A stretch of DNA of 26,560 nucleotides from JBHHYU01 sp046757725 (GTDB lineage: Bacteria > Desulfobacterota > Binatia > UBA9968), in assembly GCA_046757725.1 (NCBI GenBank), contig JBHHYU010000035.1:1-26560 (forward strand), read 5' to 3'. Positions within the stretch are counted from its first letter, which is position 1. Each line of letters opens with the position of its first letter. The notes below the pieces were generated by a model, which was not told the DNA's origin, did no database searches, and saw only the letters and a list, made by a program, of their open reading frames with translations. Positions 16,702 to 23,377 of the stretch are shown piece by piece. Position numbers and translations under genes: made by a program.

Positions 16702-17469
16702 ATGCTGGAACTGTATCATGGCTTGGCATCGACCTGCTCAAAAAAGGTGCGGATGTGCCTGTACGAGAAGGGGCTGGAATTTCAAAGTCATCTGTTGAAC
16801 CTGCAGAAATTTGAACAGCATGATCCCGCCTATCTGAAACTGAACCCCAAAGGTGTCGTGCCAACGCTCGTTCATGACGGGCATCCGATAGTGGAATCCA
16901 CCGTCATCATCGAGTATCTGGAGGACGCTTTCCCTGAGCCGCCATTGCAGCCCGAGGACCCTTACGAGCGGGCACAGATGCGGCTTTGGACCAACTGGTC
17001 GGACGATGCCGCCTATGCGGCTGTCTATATACCAACCTGGGACAAACTGAGCCGACCCGTCGCCTCTAAACTGTCCGATGAAGAGCTGATGAAGATGTTG
17101 AGCCGCGTGCCGACACTGGAACGGCGTGAGCGCTGGCGCACCGTTGCTCGCGGAGGGTTTTCCGAGAAGGAATTCGAGACAGCCTATGAAAAGATGGAGA
17201 GAACTTTTCAAAAGATGCAGGCGACCCTATCGAAGCGCCCATGGCTGGCAGGAGCAACCTATTCCCTAGCCGATATCGCCATGATTCCATTCATCGAGCG
17301 CATGCTCGACCTGCGCGCTGAAGCAATTCGACTCGATCGCTTCCCCGCAGTTCAGGATTGGCTCAAACGCATCACGGCGCGCCCGGCCTACGACAAAGCC
17401 TTCCACTTCCAGGGCATGGACGCGACTACGGGCGCAGTCAAAAAAAGTCTTGAAGAGACGGCGCAATAA
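16702..17469 (+). CDS. Glutathione S-transferase family protein
   Basis: A 255-residue protein with the two-domain GST layout. The thioredoxin-like N-domain has ELYHGLASTCSKKVRMCLYE, with Ser/Cys residues at the position of the glutathione-activating residue, then LNPKGVVPTLVHDG (cis-Pro) and the ESTVIIEYLEDAFP glutathione-contact block. The helical C-domain ends WLAGATYSLADIAMIPFIER, the usual N-capping and Asp-containing motif. It is the last gene of the aminotransferase-ferredoxin-unknown operon, 18 nt after the previous stop. Possible roles are detoxification or glutathione-dependent bond cleavage (ether, dehalogenation, maleyl isomerisation). The class cannot be fixed from sequence alone. 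Confidence 0.9.
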   Translation: MLELYHGLASTCSKKVRMCLYEKGLEFQSHLLNLQKFEQHDPAYLKLNPKGVVPTLVHDGHPIVESTVIIEYLEDAFPEPPLQPEDPYERAQMRLWTNWSDDAAYAAVYIPTWDKLSRPVASKLSDEELMKMLSRVPTLERRERWRTVARGGFSEKEFETAYEKMERTFQKMQATLSKRPWLAGATYSLADIAMIPFIERMLDLRAEAIRLDRFPAVQDWLKRITARPAYDKAFHFQGMDATTGAVKKSLEETAQ

Positions 17470-17484
17470 CTGCAAAATCGAACC

Positions 17485-17507
17485 CCGCGGCGACCTACTC
17501 TCCCCTT
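17485..17507 (-). repeat. 5S rRNA 3'-end-like fragment (weak)
   Basis: CGCGGCGACCTACTCTCCCC resembles the antisense of a 5S rRNA 3' end; the intact gene in this window has CCGGCGACGTCCTACTCTCCC-type sequence near 26060-26080. The CCTACTCTCCC core is identical. No terminator-like sequence accompanies it. It marks the left edge of the zone with rRNA-operon debris. Confidence 0.45.
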
Positions 17508-17586
17508 TTCCAGTTTTGAGTTATGAGTGGTGAGTTTCTGCCAAAGAACGGAACCATCCCAGGCTGAAACTAATAACTGTCTTTGT

Positions 17587-17602
17587 AAGCGCTGGAGCGC
17601 TT
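17587..17602. repeat. Perfect inverted repeat upstream of the toxin-antitoxin pair
   Basis: AAGCGC-TGGA-GCGCTT is a perfect 6/4/6 inverted repeat, extendable to 7-bp arms, about 75 nt upstream of the antitoxin start. It may be a second operator or a small hairpin ending transcription from the left. Confidence 0.4.
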
Positions 17603-17617
17603 AATGAATCCGCTTAT

Positions 17618-17667
17618 AAAATGTCCACTTTTTCTGACTGGACAATTTTTCTGGCTTATTGTATAGT
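17618..17667 (+). promoter_or_regulatory. Promoter and overlapping operator of the Phd/PIN toxin-antitoxin pair
   Basis: The -35 box TGGACA at 17639-17644 and the -10 box TATAGT at 17662-17667 are separated by exactly 17 nt; each matches the sigma-70 consensus at 5 of 6 positions. The expected start of transcription is about 17674, immediately before the antitoxin ATG at 17675, so the mRNA would have little or no leader. The -35 box is the right arm of an inverted repeat, 17618-17627 with 17639-17648 (9 of 10 positions paired, TGTCCA/TGGACA core, 11-nt loop). This is well placed for autorepression by the antitoxin or antitoxin-toxin complex. Confidence 0.6.
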
Positions 17668-17674
17668 TTCCCTT

Positions 17675-17893
17675 ATGAAAAGTGTCCCTGCCGCACAATT
17701 CAAGGAGCACTGCTTGGCCCTGCTGGATCGGGTAGGCCCCGACGGCATTATCATCACTAAGCATGGGAAGCCGGTTGCCAAGCTCGTCCCAATCCATACC
17801 GACACCGCAAGGCTGATCGGAAGCTTTAAGGGTAAGATCAAAATCAAGGGGAAGATCTTGTCGACCGGCGTCAAGTGGGATGCTGAATCTTGA
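17675..17893 (+). CDS. Phd/YefM-family antitoxin
   Basis: A 72-residue antitoxin of the prevent-host-death type. The N-terminal DNA-binding part shows VPAAQFKEHCLALLDRV followed by IIITKHGKPVAKLVP, the family signature. The C-terminal tail (LIGSFKGKIKIKGKIL...) would wrap the toxin. The frame is open from 17621, but ATG 17675 starts exactly where the family begins, and the predicted promoter ends at 17667, so the longer start is excluded. There is no ribosome-binding site, consistent with a leaderless message. Its last 14 nt overlap the toxin gene, a typical coupled arrangement. Confidence 0.9.
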   Translation: MKSVPAAQFKEHCLALLDRVGPDGIIITKHGKPVAKLVPIHTDTARLIGSFKGKIKIKGKILSTGVKWDAES

Positions 17894-18242
17894 TACCCAC
17901 ATCCTGCTTCACGCGCTGACCGGTGACCTGACCAGACGCGAAGTCTCACTGTTGTCGGGCGACGCATGGAGCATTTCCGCGATCGTTCTCTGGGAGATCA
18001 GCAAGCTCTCCGAGCTTGGACGGATCGAAATCGACCTGGACCAACCGGAACTAGTGCGTACCCTGTCACGCATTCAAACCTGGCCGCTCACACTGGAAGT
18101 CTGTCGCATAATCCACACCCTCGACTTCAAGGGTGATCCTGCAGACGAAATTATTGGCGCTACGAGCATCGTGCACAAGGTCCCTTTGTTGACGCGTGAC
18201 CGGACAATCCGGCACTCCAAGCGGGTCCCTCTGGCGCTCTGA
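17880..18242 (+). CDS. PIN-domain (VapC-like) ribonuclease toxin
   Basis: A 120-residue PIN-domain protein, expected to be a Mg-dependent RNase that is held inactive by the adjacent Phd-like antitoxin. The acidic active site is visible as Asp5 (LNLDTHILL), Glu39 (VLWEISKL), Asp86 and/or Asp89 (KGDPADEIIGATS), and Asp107 (LLTRDRTI). The length is normal. Toxins of this subgroup pairing with Phd-type antitoxins are common; the RNA target is unknown. Translation begins inside the antitoxin gene (14-nt overlap, other frame). The pair lies between a weak 5S-like fragment and an rRNA-terminator remnant, suggesting mobile cargo. Confidence 0.9.
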   Translation: MLNLDTHILLHALTGDLTRREVSLLSGDAWSISAIVLWEISKLSELGRIEIDLDQPELVRTLSRIQTWPLTLEVCRIIHTLDFKGDPADEIIGATSIVHKVPLLTRDRTIRHSKRVPLAL

Positions 18243-18283
18243 TTCCGGAAACGACGGACCTTCATCTCTTTTCTTGGCTGAAG

Positions 18284-18341
18284 ACAAATAGGGCCCGTTG
18301 GGATCTGGATGTACGAGCCATTGAAATTTAACTCCGGCGCC
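18284..18341 (-). repeat. Degenerate copy of rRNA terminator plus 5S 3' end
   Basis: It aligns end to end with 26009-26066. ACAAATAGGGCCCG at 18284 matches ACAAAAAGGCCCG at 26009, and GAAATTTAACTCCGGCG at 18323 matches CAATTTTAAATCCGGCG at 26049 with three changes. The spacing between the two blocks is 39 nt against 40 in the intact copy, and the orientation is the same. The perfect palindrome TCCGGCGCCGGA at 18333-18344 ends right at the cupin stop codon. Confidence 0.65.
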
Positions 18342-18344
18342 GGA

Positions 18345-18635
18345 TTATTTTCGCTTATACCCGTACAGCCATCTCGAGGTGGTCTTTCCCACGTTGCGGG
18401 CGGTGTGGTAAGTGCCCGCGGGAATCAGAAACTCTTTGCCGACCTGCGGGCAAAAATTCTCTCCGTTCATCTCAAACTCTTCTTTCCCTTCCAGCAGCAT
18501 CACCAGTTCATCCGTGTCGTGCACAAAGTCCTCCCACACCTGCCCCGGCGGGTCTACCCATAGGTCACAGGAAAAACCACGCGCGACCCAATCCTTCTTA
18601 ACTTTCGCTTCATCCAGCGTTGACATGATATTCAT
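18345..18635 (-). CDS. Small cupin-domain protein
   Basis: A single-domain cupin of about 96 residues (up to 109 if translation starts at 18674). Cupin box 1 is seen in WEDFVHDTDELVMLLEG and box 2 in KEFLIPAGTYHTARNVG; the His and Glu residues in these are the usual metal ligands. It ends with WLYGYKRK. Starts at 18635 (MNIMSTLDEA) or 18626 are preferred, because the longer form adds only a proline-rich tail overlapping the rRNA-terminator remnant at 18671. It is convergent with the toxin gene and isolated from other genes. Such small cupins are sugar- or metabolite-binding proteins or simple isomerases; no function can be assigned. Confidence 0.78.
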   Translation of the reverse strand: MNIMSTLDEAKVKKDWVARGFSCDLWVDPPGQVWEDFVHDTDELVMLLEGKEEFEMNGENFCPQVGKEFLIPAGTYHTARNVGKTTSRWLYGYKRK

Positions 18636-18670
18636 TGTCACGGGCTGTGGAGGTAACGTCAAGTGTAGGA

Positions 18671-18710
18671 ACAAATAAGCCCAACCTCTTTTGAGATCGA
18701 GCCTTTTGAA
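18671..18710 (-). repeat. Degenerate copy of rRNA operon terminator
   Basis: It aligns with the intact terminator at 26009-26051 (ACAAATAAGCCC matching ACAAAAAGGCCC, then CTCTTTTGAGAT and GCCTTTTGAA) with a 3-nt shortening. Its 3' 18 nt (GAGATCGAGCCTTTTGAA, 18693-18710) differ at one position from 24509-24526. No 5S sequence follows it. Confidence 0.6.
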
Positions 18711-18755
18711 GGATTAGAAAAGAGTTGCTAAAGAGCCAAGAGCGGACTTGACCCT

Positions 18756-19385
18756 CTATTCTCTAACTATCATTTGCAGCACCTCATCCGTGGTCCGCAC
18801 CCGTGCCATGCGCGGAAAGACTTTCTCCATGAAGACAGCCATGGAGTCCGCGCGGGAGTTGGTACAGGCATCGCGAACGACGACGACATTATAATCCAGA
18901 TCCCGCGCGGCATAGGCTGTAGACGCCACTCCGACATCGACCGAGCCGCCGGAGAGAATGATTGTGTCGAGTCCACGGGCACGAAGCGCCAGATCCAGAT
19001 AAGTCTGGTGAAAAGCGCTCCAACGAAACTTTGGGATTATGTAGTCCGCCGCGCTCGGCTTCAGCTCATCGATAACCTTCTGTTCCCACGACCCTTCCGT
19101 CGCCCCGTGAACGGAAGGATTGCAATCGCCTTTTGGCCATGGATTCAATCGCATATCTGTGTCCGTGATTATCTGGCTCTTGATCGCTCCATCGCTGCGG
19201 TGATTGGCCATAGCGTAAAAAACTGGAATCGAAACCTTGCGTGCAGCTTCAAGCAGCTGCACCGCGTTGTTTACGACGGGCCTCATGCGTTCTTTTTTAT
19301 CCGGCGTAGCCCCGCGGTAGTAGACGTTCAGCATGTCGAAGAAAAGCAGGGTCGTTTTCCGGACATTGATATCGTTGACGTTCAT
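18756..19385 (-). CDS. Isochorismatase-fold hydrolase lacking the catalytic cysteine
   Basis: A 209-residue protein of the isochorismatase-like cysteine-hydrolase superfamily (nicotinamidase, N-carbamoylsarcosine amidase, maleamate amidase, isochorismatase). Asp17 (LLFFDMLN) and Lys119 (IIPKFRWSAF) of the catalytic triad are present. The third position, Cys in GVATxxCVxSTA, is Gly152 here (GGSVDVGVASTAY). In true isochorismatases (EntB, PhzD) this Cys is also replaced, so an enol-ether-type hydrolase or a non-amidase function is more likely than an amidase. A GGAGGGAC ribosome-binding site precedes the ATG at 19385. It lies between the cupin and the REP-associated transposase. The family is certain; the reaction is open. 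Confidence 0.88.
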   Translation of the reverse strand: MNVNDINVRKTTLLFFDMLNVYYRGATPDKKERMRPVVNNAVQLLEAARKVSIPVFYAMANHRSDGAIKSQIITDTDMRLNPWPKGDCNPSVHGATEGSWEQKVIDELKPSAADYIIPKFRWSAFHQTYLDLALRARGLDTIILSGGSVDVGVASTAYAARDLDYNVVVVRDACTNSRADSMAVFMEKVFPRMARVRTTDEVLQMIVRE

Positions 19386-19451
19386 TTTTCGTCCCTCCCC
19401 ACTTTTATCAACTTACTCGAGTTGCGTGCACGTCATCAAGCTAAAGGTATT

Positions 19452-20432
19452 GGGGTCAGTCCTTTAGTTTATACCATCTCAACACCGGCGTCATCTTTGC
19501 GCTTGTCTGCCCCTGCTCTATCTTGGTTTGGATCTGTGAGATCCTTGCAGCCGACACTCCAACACGCTCGGCAACCTCCTGTAGCGAAAGATTTCCTACC
19601 CGGCGCATTAAATAGACCGCCAACCAATAGGCTTCCACGTGGCTCCTATCGAGCACCCGCGATGCTAGAATGCCATAAGCTCGCGCGACTGTCGCAACCA
19701 TCTCGTCCGCACCGGGACATAGCGGCTTTGTCTGCGCCCTCGAAATCCCGTGCACGGCCTTCCCCTCAACCAGGTTTTGCATGCACTTTAGAAAACCTTC
19801 GCCCCCAAGATATATCTGTCCTTTTAGACCTTGCCAAACCGACGGCTTGGCGATTCCCTCGGCTACAAATTTTTGGTAGTTTGCTTGCTGGCCCGAAAAA
19901 AAGCTCACCACCTTTTCAACCGCCAACCATTCTGGCCCCTTAATCATACCCGCCGTTCCACGATAGCTCGACCACTTCCAGTCCTCTGGCCTTGGAACCA
20001 CCTTCGCCCGAACTGGGTTCAGCACCACATAGCGACATAGTTCAAAGAGGTAGCTTTCTTTGTCCACCACTATCGCCTTATAGCGCCCCTGAAAAAGATG
20101 ACCGACTTTCTCGTGCCGGCGGTTAAAGGCCTGTGTGTAGACTCCGTTCAGCCGCCGCATGCCCCGTACAAGGTTGGGCTCAGGGGTCTCGATTATCAAA
20201 TGGTAACGGTTATCCATCAGGCAGGAAGCATAACAAACCCATCCCTGCTGTTTTACTTCCTTTCCAAGTAGATCGAGAAAACTCCGCCGATCACCGTTAT
20301 CTAAGAAGATGCTTTCCTGACGATTGCCTCGCGAGGTCAAATGGTAAAGGGCTCCAGCAAATTCCAGTCGAAGAGGACGCGCCATTAGCAGTACATACCG
20401 CTTCTAGTACTATGAAGTAAAGGACTGACCCC
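19452..20432 (-). mobile_element. REP-associated transposase unit bounded by 15-bp inverted repeats
   Basis: GGGGTCAGTCCTTTA at 19452-19466 and TAAAGGACTGACCCC at 20418-20432 are perfect reverse complements that bracket a single Y1-type transposase gene with only a few bases to spare. This is the usual look of a domesticated REP-associated (RAYT-like) unit. No target-site duplication is expected for this family. No other copies of the repeat are seen in the window. Confidence 0.8.
19456..20385 (-). CDS. REP-associated tyrosine (Y1) transposase with altered HUH motif
   Basis: A 309-residue protein of the transposase IS200-like/RAYT type, which cuts single-stranded DNA at REP-like hairpins. 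Family features are MARPLRLEFAGALYHLTSRG at the start, GHLFQGRYKAIVVDKESYLFELCRYVVLNPVRA (candidate catalytic Tyr112 or Tyr119), and a C-terminal helix-turn-helix (LSLQEVAERVGVSAARISQI). The HUH motif, normally NHYHL in this group, is NRYHL (Arg60-Tyr61-His62). The first metal-binding His is thus lost, explained by one A-to-G change (CAT to CGT). The protein is otherwise full length, so it may be inactive or have changed metal use. It separates the isochorismatase-like gene from the molybdenum enzyme subunit. Confidence 0.9.
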   Translation of the reverse strand: MARPLRLEFAGALYHLTSRGNRQESIFLDNGDRRSFLDLLGKEVKQQGWVCYASCLMDNRYHLIIETPEPNLVRGMRRLNGVYTQAFNRRHEKVGHLFQGRYKAIVVDKESYLFELCRYVVLNPVRAKVVPRPEDWKWSSYRGTAGMIKGPEWLAVEKVVSFFSGQQANYQKFVAEGIAKPSVWQGLKGQIYLGGEGFLKCMQNLVEGKAVHGISRAQTKPLCPGADEMVATVARAYGILASRVLDRSHVEAYWLAVYLMRRVGNLSLQEVAERVGVSAARISQIQTKIEQGQTSAKMTPVLRWYKLKD

Positions 20433-20473
20433 TGCTATACTGTCCTGACTTGATACCAGATCGGCTTGGCTCA

Positions 20474-22714
20474 CTACGACGGATTCTTTTCCTTTAGAGC
20501 GTGATAGATTTTTTCGGCGGTGATAGGCAGCTCGAATAGACGCACCCCCACGGCATCCGCCACGGCGTTGGCGATAGCGGCAGGGGGACTGTTGTTAGCG
20601 AATTCCCCGATGGCTTTAGCTTCGTACGGGGCAAGACCGCCAGCAGAGCGCACCAACACAGTCTTCATCTCAGGAATATCGGCAGCTGTGGGCAACTTAT
20701 AGTCTCCAAGGCTGGCGTTGGTGACCTGGCCGTTTTGCATGACCAGCTCCTCCATGAAGGTCTGGCCGATGCCCATTACCACTCCGCCGTCGATCTGGCC
20801 TTGATGCGTGATGGGGTTGATGATTGTTCCCACGTCGTGTGCAGTTACAAAGCGTTTTAACCGAACCCTGCCAGTTTCCTGGTCAACCTCAACCTCAGCG
20901 ATCTGTGCGCAGATGTAGGTAACATCGTCGGGGTATGGCGAATTCTCATTAATGGTGACGGTGAGGCGACGGCCGGCTTGTACGGCGACTCTTCTCAGGT
21001 TGACCTGTTGATTGGGGTCCTGGCGGAGACAGAATTTGCCGTGGTGGAAGTCTACCTCCTCCGGCCGGCATTCCAACAGGCGAGCCGCCTGAACTAAAAG
21101 TTGGAATCGTAACCGGTCACATGCTTGAATGATAGCACGGCCGGCGACATAGGTCAGTCGGCTTGCCCTGGCGCCACTATCACGGGGCGTGATATCTGTG
21201 CCACCCACGACGACTCCTACTTGCTGGACGGGAACCCCCATTCCTTCCGCCACAAGTTGTCTAAGAATGGTGTGGGTACCCGCGCCTTGGTCGATGGTAG
21301 GGCTGATTATCGTGAAACTACCGTCAGGCTCAAGCCCAAGTATGACCCCAGTGTCGCCGCCGGCGATGTGGCGGCCGAAGAGGCCGATACCGCGGCCAAA
21401 GCAAGGCCCAGGCTTTGGATCGTCCCAACCGACCTCGTCCAAGGCCGCCTTAAGGACTGGCTTGAACTGCACGTTGTACAGTCGCTTGCCGATCGCGTCC
21501 TCATCTCCTTCGGTGATGAGGTTCCTCAACCGAAACTCGGCTGGGTCTATGTCCAACTCCCGCGCAATCAAATCCGTGTGGGACTCCAGCGCGAAAAACA
21601 TCGCCACCGATCCAGGACTACGAAAATAGCCTCCAGGAACAGTGTTCGTGTAGATCTGAAGAAACTCGAATGAGGCATTTTCAACTCGGTAGGGCCCGCC
21701 GACCTCGTGCCATGTTGCCAGGGCAGCGTTGGACTTGAGGGCTCCGTAGGCACCGCTGGCATGGACCATCTGCAGATAACGGGCTATGATGCGGCCGTCT
21801 CGGCTTACACCGCTGCGCACCGTAACCACCGAGGGATGAGCAGGGTTGCCAGCGGTTAATTCCTCGGTGAAGGTCATAACTATTTTCACGGGTCGTCCCG
21901 CCTGCTGGGCCAGAAAATAAGCAATGGGCAGATCGAGGGCGTCACCCTTCCCGCCGAAATCACCTCCCACGTTTACTGGGTTCATGCGGATGAGCTCTTC
22001 GGGTACACGAATGGCATTCGCCATCTGGGTACGGGTACCGAACGAATTCTTTGTAGACACCCATACTTGGATCCGGCCATCGGGCTCAATGGCAACCACC
22101 CCGGCGTGAGGCTCAAGGTATCCCTGGTGTCGGCCAGGGATACGAAAGGTATGCTCCAGAACCAGGTCAGCCTCGTTAAAGCCCTGCTCTATGTCTCCCT
22201 TGCGCCAAGCCAAGCGAGTGAGTCCGTTGGGTAAATCTAAGGCCAGCCGTTCCTTTGGGGCACCGTCATAATCTGCCACGTTCGTATGGATGCGTGGGGC
22301 ATTGGGCCGCATAGCCTCCAAAGGATCGTAGACCGCTCCCAGTTCCTCATACTCCACGTCGATAAGACCCAAGGCCTCTTCTGCAGCTTCCGGTGTATCT
22401 GCAGCCACGGCCGCCACTCTGTCGCCTACGAAGCGCACCACGTCCCAACAGAGAACAGGCATGTCGCGGATCTTTTTGCCCATGAGGTAGCCTGGCAAGT
22501 CTTGGCCAGTGATGATGGCTTTTACACCTGGTGCCAGGCGGGCTCGCGAGGTATCCACACGACGGATGCGAGCATGGGGATAGGGGCTCCGGAGAATCTT
22601 GCCCCAGAGCAGGCCTGGGAGGTTAACATCGGCTGCGTAAATGGTGCCACCGGTGACCTTTTCGGGCCCCTCGAATCGGGGAATCGGAGCACCGACTACC
22701 GTGACCGCAGCCAT
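20474..22714 (-). CDS. Xanthine dehydrogenase-family molybdopterin-binding (large) subunit
   Basis: A 746-residue molybdenum hydroxylase catalytic subunit (aldehyde oxidase/xanthine dehydrogenase/CoxL superfamily). It begins with VGAPIPRFEGPEKVTGG and AADVNLPGLLWGKILRSPYPHA, has the molybdopterin motif GGDFGGKGDALDLP, an Arg-containing GGYFRSPG loop and DSGARASRLTY, and ends with GEFANNSPPAAIANAVADA, whose Glu is the expected active-site base. The length is standard. Enzymes of this family hydroxylate aromatic N-heterocycles or aldehydes using water and need a 2Fe-2S subunit and usually a FAD subunit. Neither is encoded in the window, so it is an orphan here, perhaps separated from partners by the transposase. 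CTGGAG lies upstream of the ATG. Confidence 0.93.
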   Translation of the reverse strand: MAAVTVVGAPIPRFEGPEKVTGGTIYAADVNLPGLLWGKILRSPYPHARIRRVDTSRARLAPGVKAIITGQDLPGYLMGKKIRDMPVLCWDVVRFVGDRVAAVAADTPEAAEEALGLIDVEYEELGAVYDPLEAMRPNAPRIHTNVADYDGAPKERLALDLPNGLTRLAWRKGDIEQGFNEADLVLEHTFRIPGRHQGYLEPHAGVVAIEPDGRIQVWVSTKNSFGTRTQMANAIRVPEELIRMNPVNVGGDFGGKGDALDLPIAYFLAQQAGRPVKIVMTFTEELTAGNPAHPSVVTVRSGVSRDGRIIARYLQMVHASGAYGALKSNAALATWHEVGGPYRVENASFEFLQIYTNTVPGGYFRSPGSVAMFFALESHTDLIARELDIDPAEFRLRNLITEGDEDAIGKRLYNVQFKPVLKAALDEVGWDDPKPGPCFGRGIGLFGRHIAGGDTGVILGLEPDGSFTIISPTIDQGAGTHTILRQLVAEGMGVPVQQVGVVVGGTDITPRDSGARASRLTYVAGRAIIQACDRLRFQLLVQAARLLECRPEEVDFHHGKFCLRQDPNQQVNLRRVAVQAGRRLTVTINENSPYPDDVTYICAQIAEVEVDQETGRVRLKRFVTAHDVGTIINPITHQGQIDGGVVMGIGQTFMEELVMQNGQVTNASLGDYKLPTAADIPEMKTVLVRSAGGLAPYEAKAIGEFANNSPPAAIANAVADAVGVRLFELPITAEKIYHALKEKNPS

Positions 22715-23377
22715 GTTGTTACTCCAGAGTTCATAACTCTTCGAAGCTGGTCGTTATGAGGGAGGCACCCCTCATCCGTTTTTAGCCCACTCGAGCCGTG
22801 ATTCTCAAAAACACCATTGAGTCCAATCTCCTTTCTCAATGGGTTTATCGTTAGCCAAAAACAGAAGCTAAAATATGATAATTTGATGAAAGGCGTCAAG
22901 CAGCAAAACCGATATAGGGCCACCCAGTAAAAAAAGTAGGTTCTTCCGGGTTTAGTGTGGACAAGTAGTCACCACGAAGGATACGAAGAGCACGAAGGAA
23001 AAACGATTTGCTCCCGCCAAGACGCCAAGAATGCCAAGTTCGGAACCGTTTTTTCCTTGGTGCCTTTGCGTCTTTGCGCGAGATATTCTGAGTATTGGTT
23101 ACGGTCACGCTAGGATTTTCGTCGTGAAAGCCAACCAGGGGATTGGCCAGGTTATCCACCGAAAAGCCTGAAGAGGGTAAAAGTAAAACTAAGAACTGAT
23201 TTTGTCGACGCTGAAGAGCTTGACGGGGCTGCGAGAAAGCCGTAAAGGCGTGATCCCCATTCTTTGGTTGAACACAAAAACTAGGTATAGTATCAGAGCA
23301 CAGTCAAATGAGACTAGTGAACCTGTATGGGAGAGAGGTCCGAGACATGAAGCTTTTTCGACAAGGAGAGGAATTCT
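22715..23377. other. Intergenic stretch with dispersed repeat, divergent promoters
   Basis: A 663-nt non-coding region between divergent genes. The left part (22715-22970) is A+T-rich and should carry the promoter of the molybdenum subunit. The middle part is the repeat listed at 22971-23083. The right part (23084-23377) leads to the amidohydrolase and ends with the CAAGGAGAGGA ribosome-binding site. Short ORFs across it are created by the repeat and are not believable genes. Confidence 0.5.
22971..23083. repeat. Dispersed intergenic repeat with 9-bp periodicity
   Basis: The left part reads ACCACGAAG, GATACGAAG, AGCACGAAG in 9-bp steps. The centre has CCGCCAAGA, CGCCAAGAA, TGCCAAG, and the right part CCTTTGCGT, CTTTGCGCG. 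This is a type of intergenic repeat seen widely in bacterial genomes (CACGAAGG / GCAAAGACGCAAAGG family) and can fold into a long imperfect hairpin because the ends are rough inverse complements. It gives rise to a spurious minus-strand ORF rich in Arg and Lys. Confidence 0.6.

Noticed and set aside
18774..19943. 389-residue plus-strand ORF
   Set aside because: It lies antisense to both the isochorismatase-like gene and the transposase, which have clear families on the minus strand. Its own sequence is basic and His/Arg/Ser-rich with no domain.
15141..22714. A complete nicotinate-degradation pathway (molybdenum hydroxylase, reductase, amidase)
   Set aside because: Only suggestive members are present. 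The isochorismatase-fold protein lacks the amidase cysteine, the other hydroxylase subunits are missing, and the reductase assignment is a guess.
22896..23159. Minus-strand ORF of 87 residues
   Set aside because: Created by the dispersed repeat; the Arg/Lys-rich peptide is typical of translation of this repeat.
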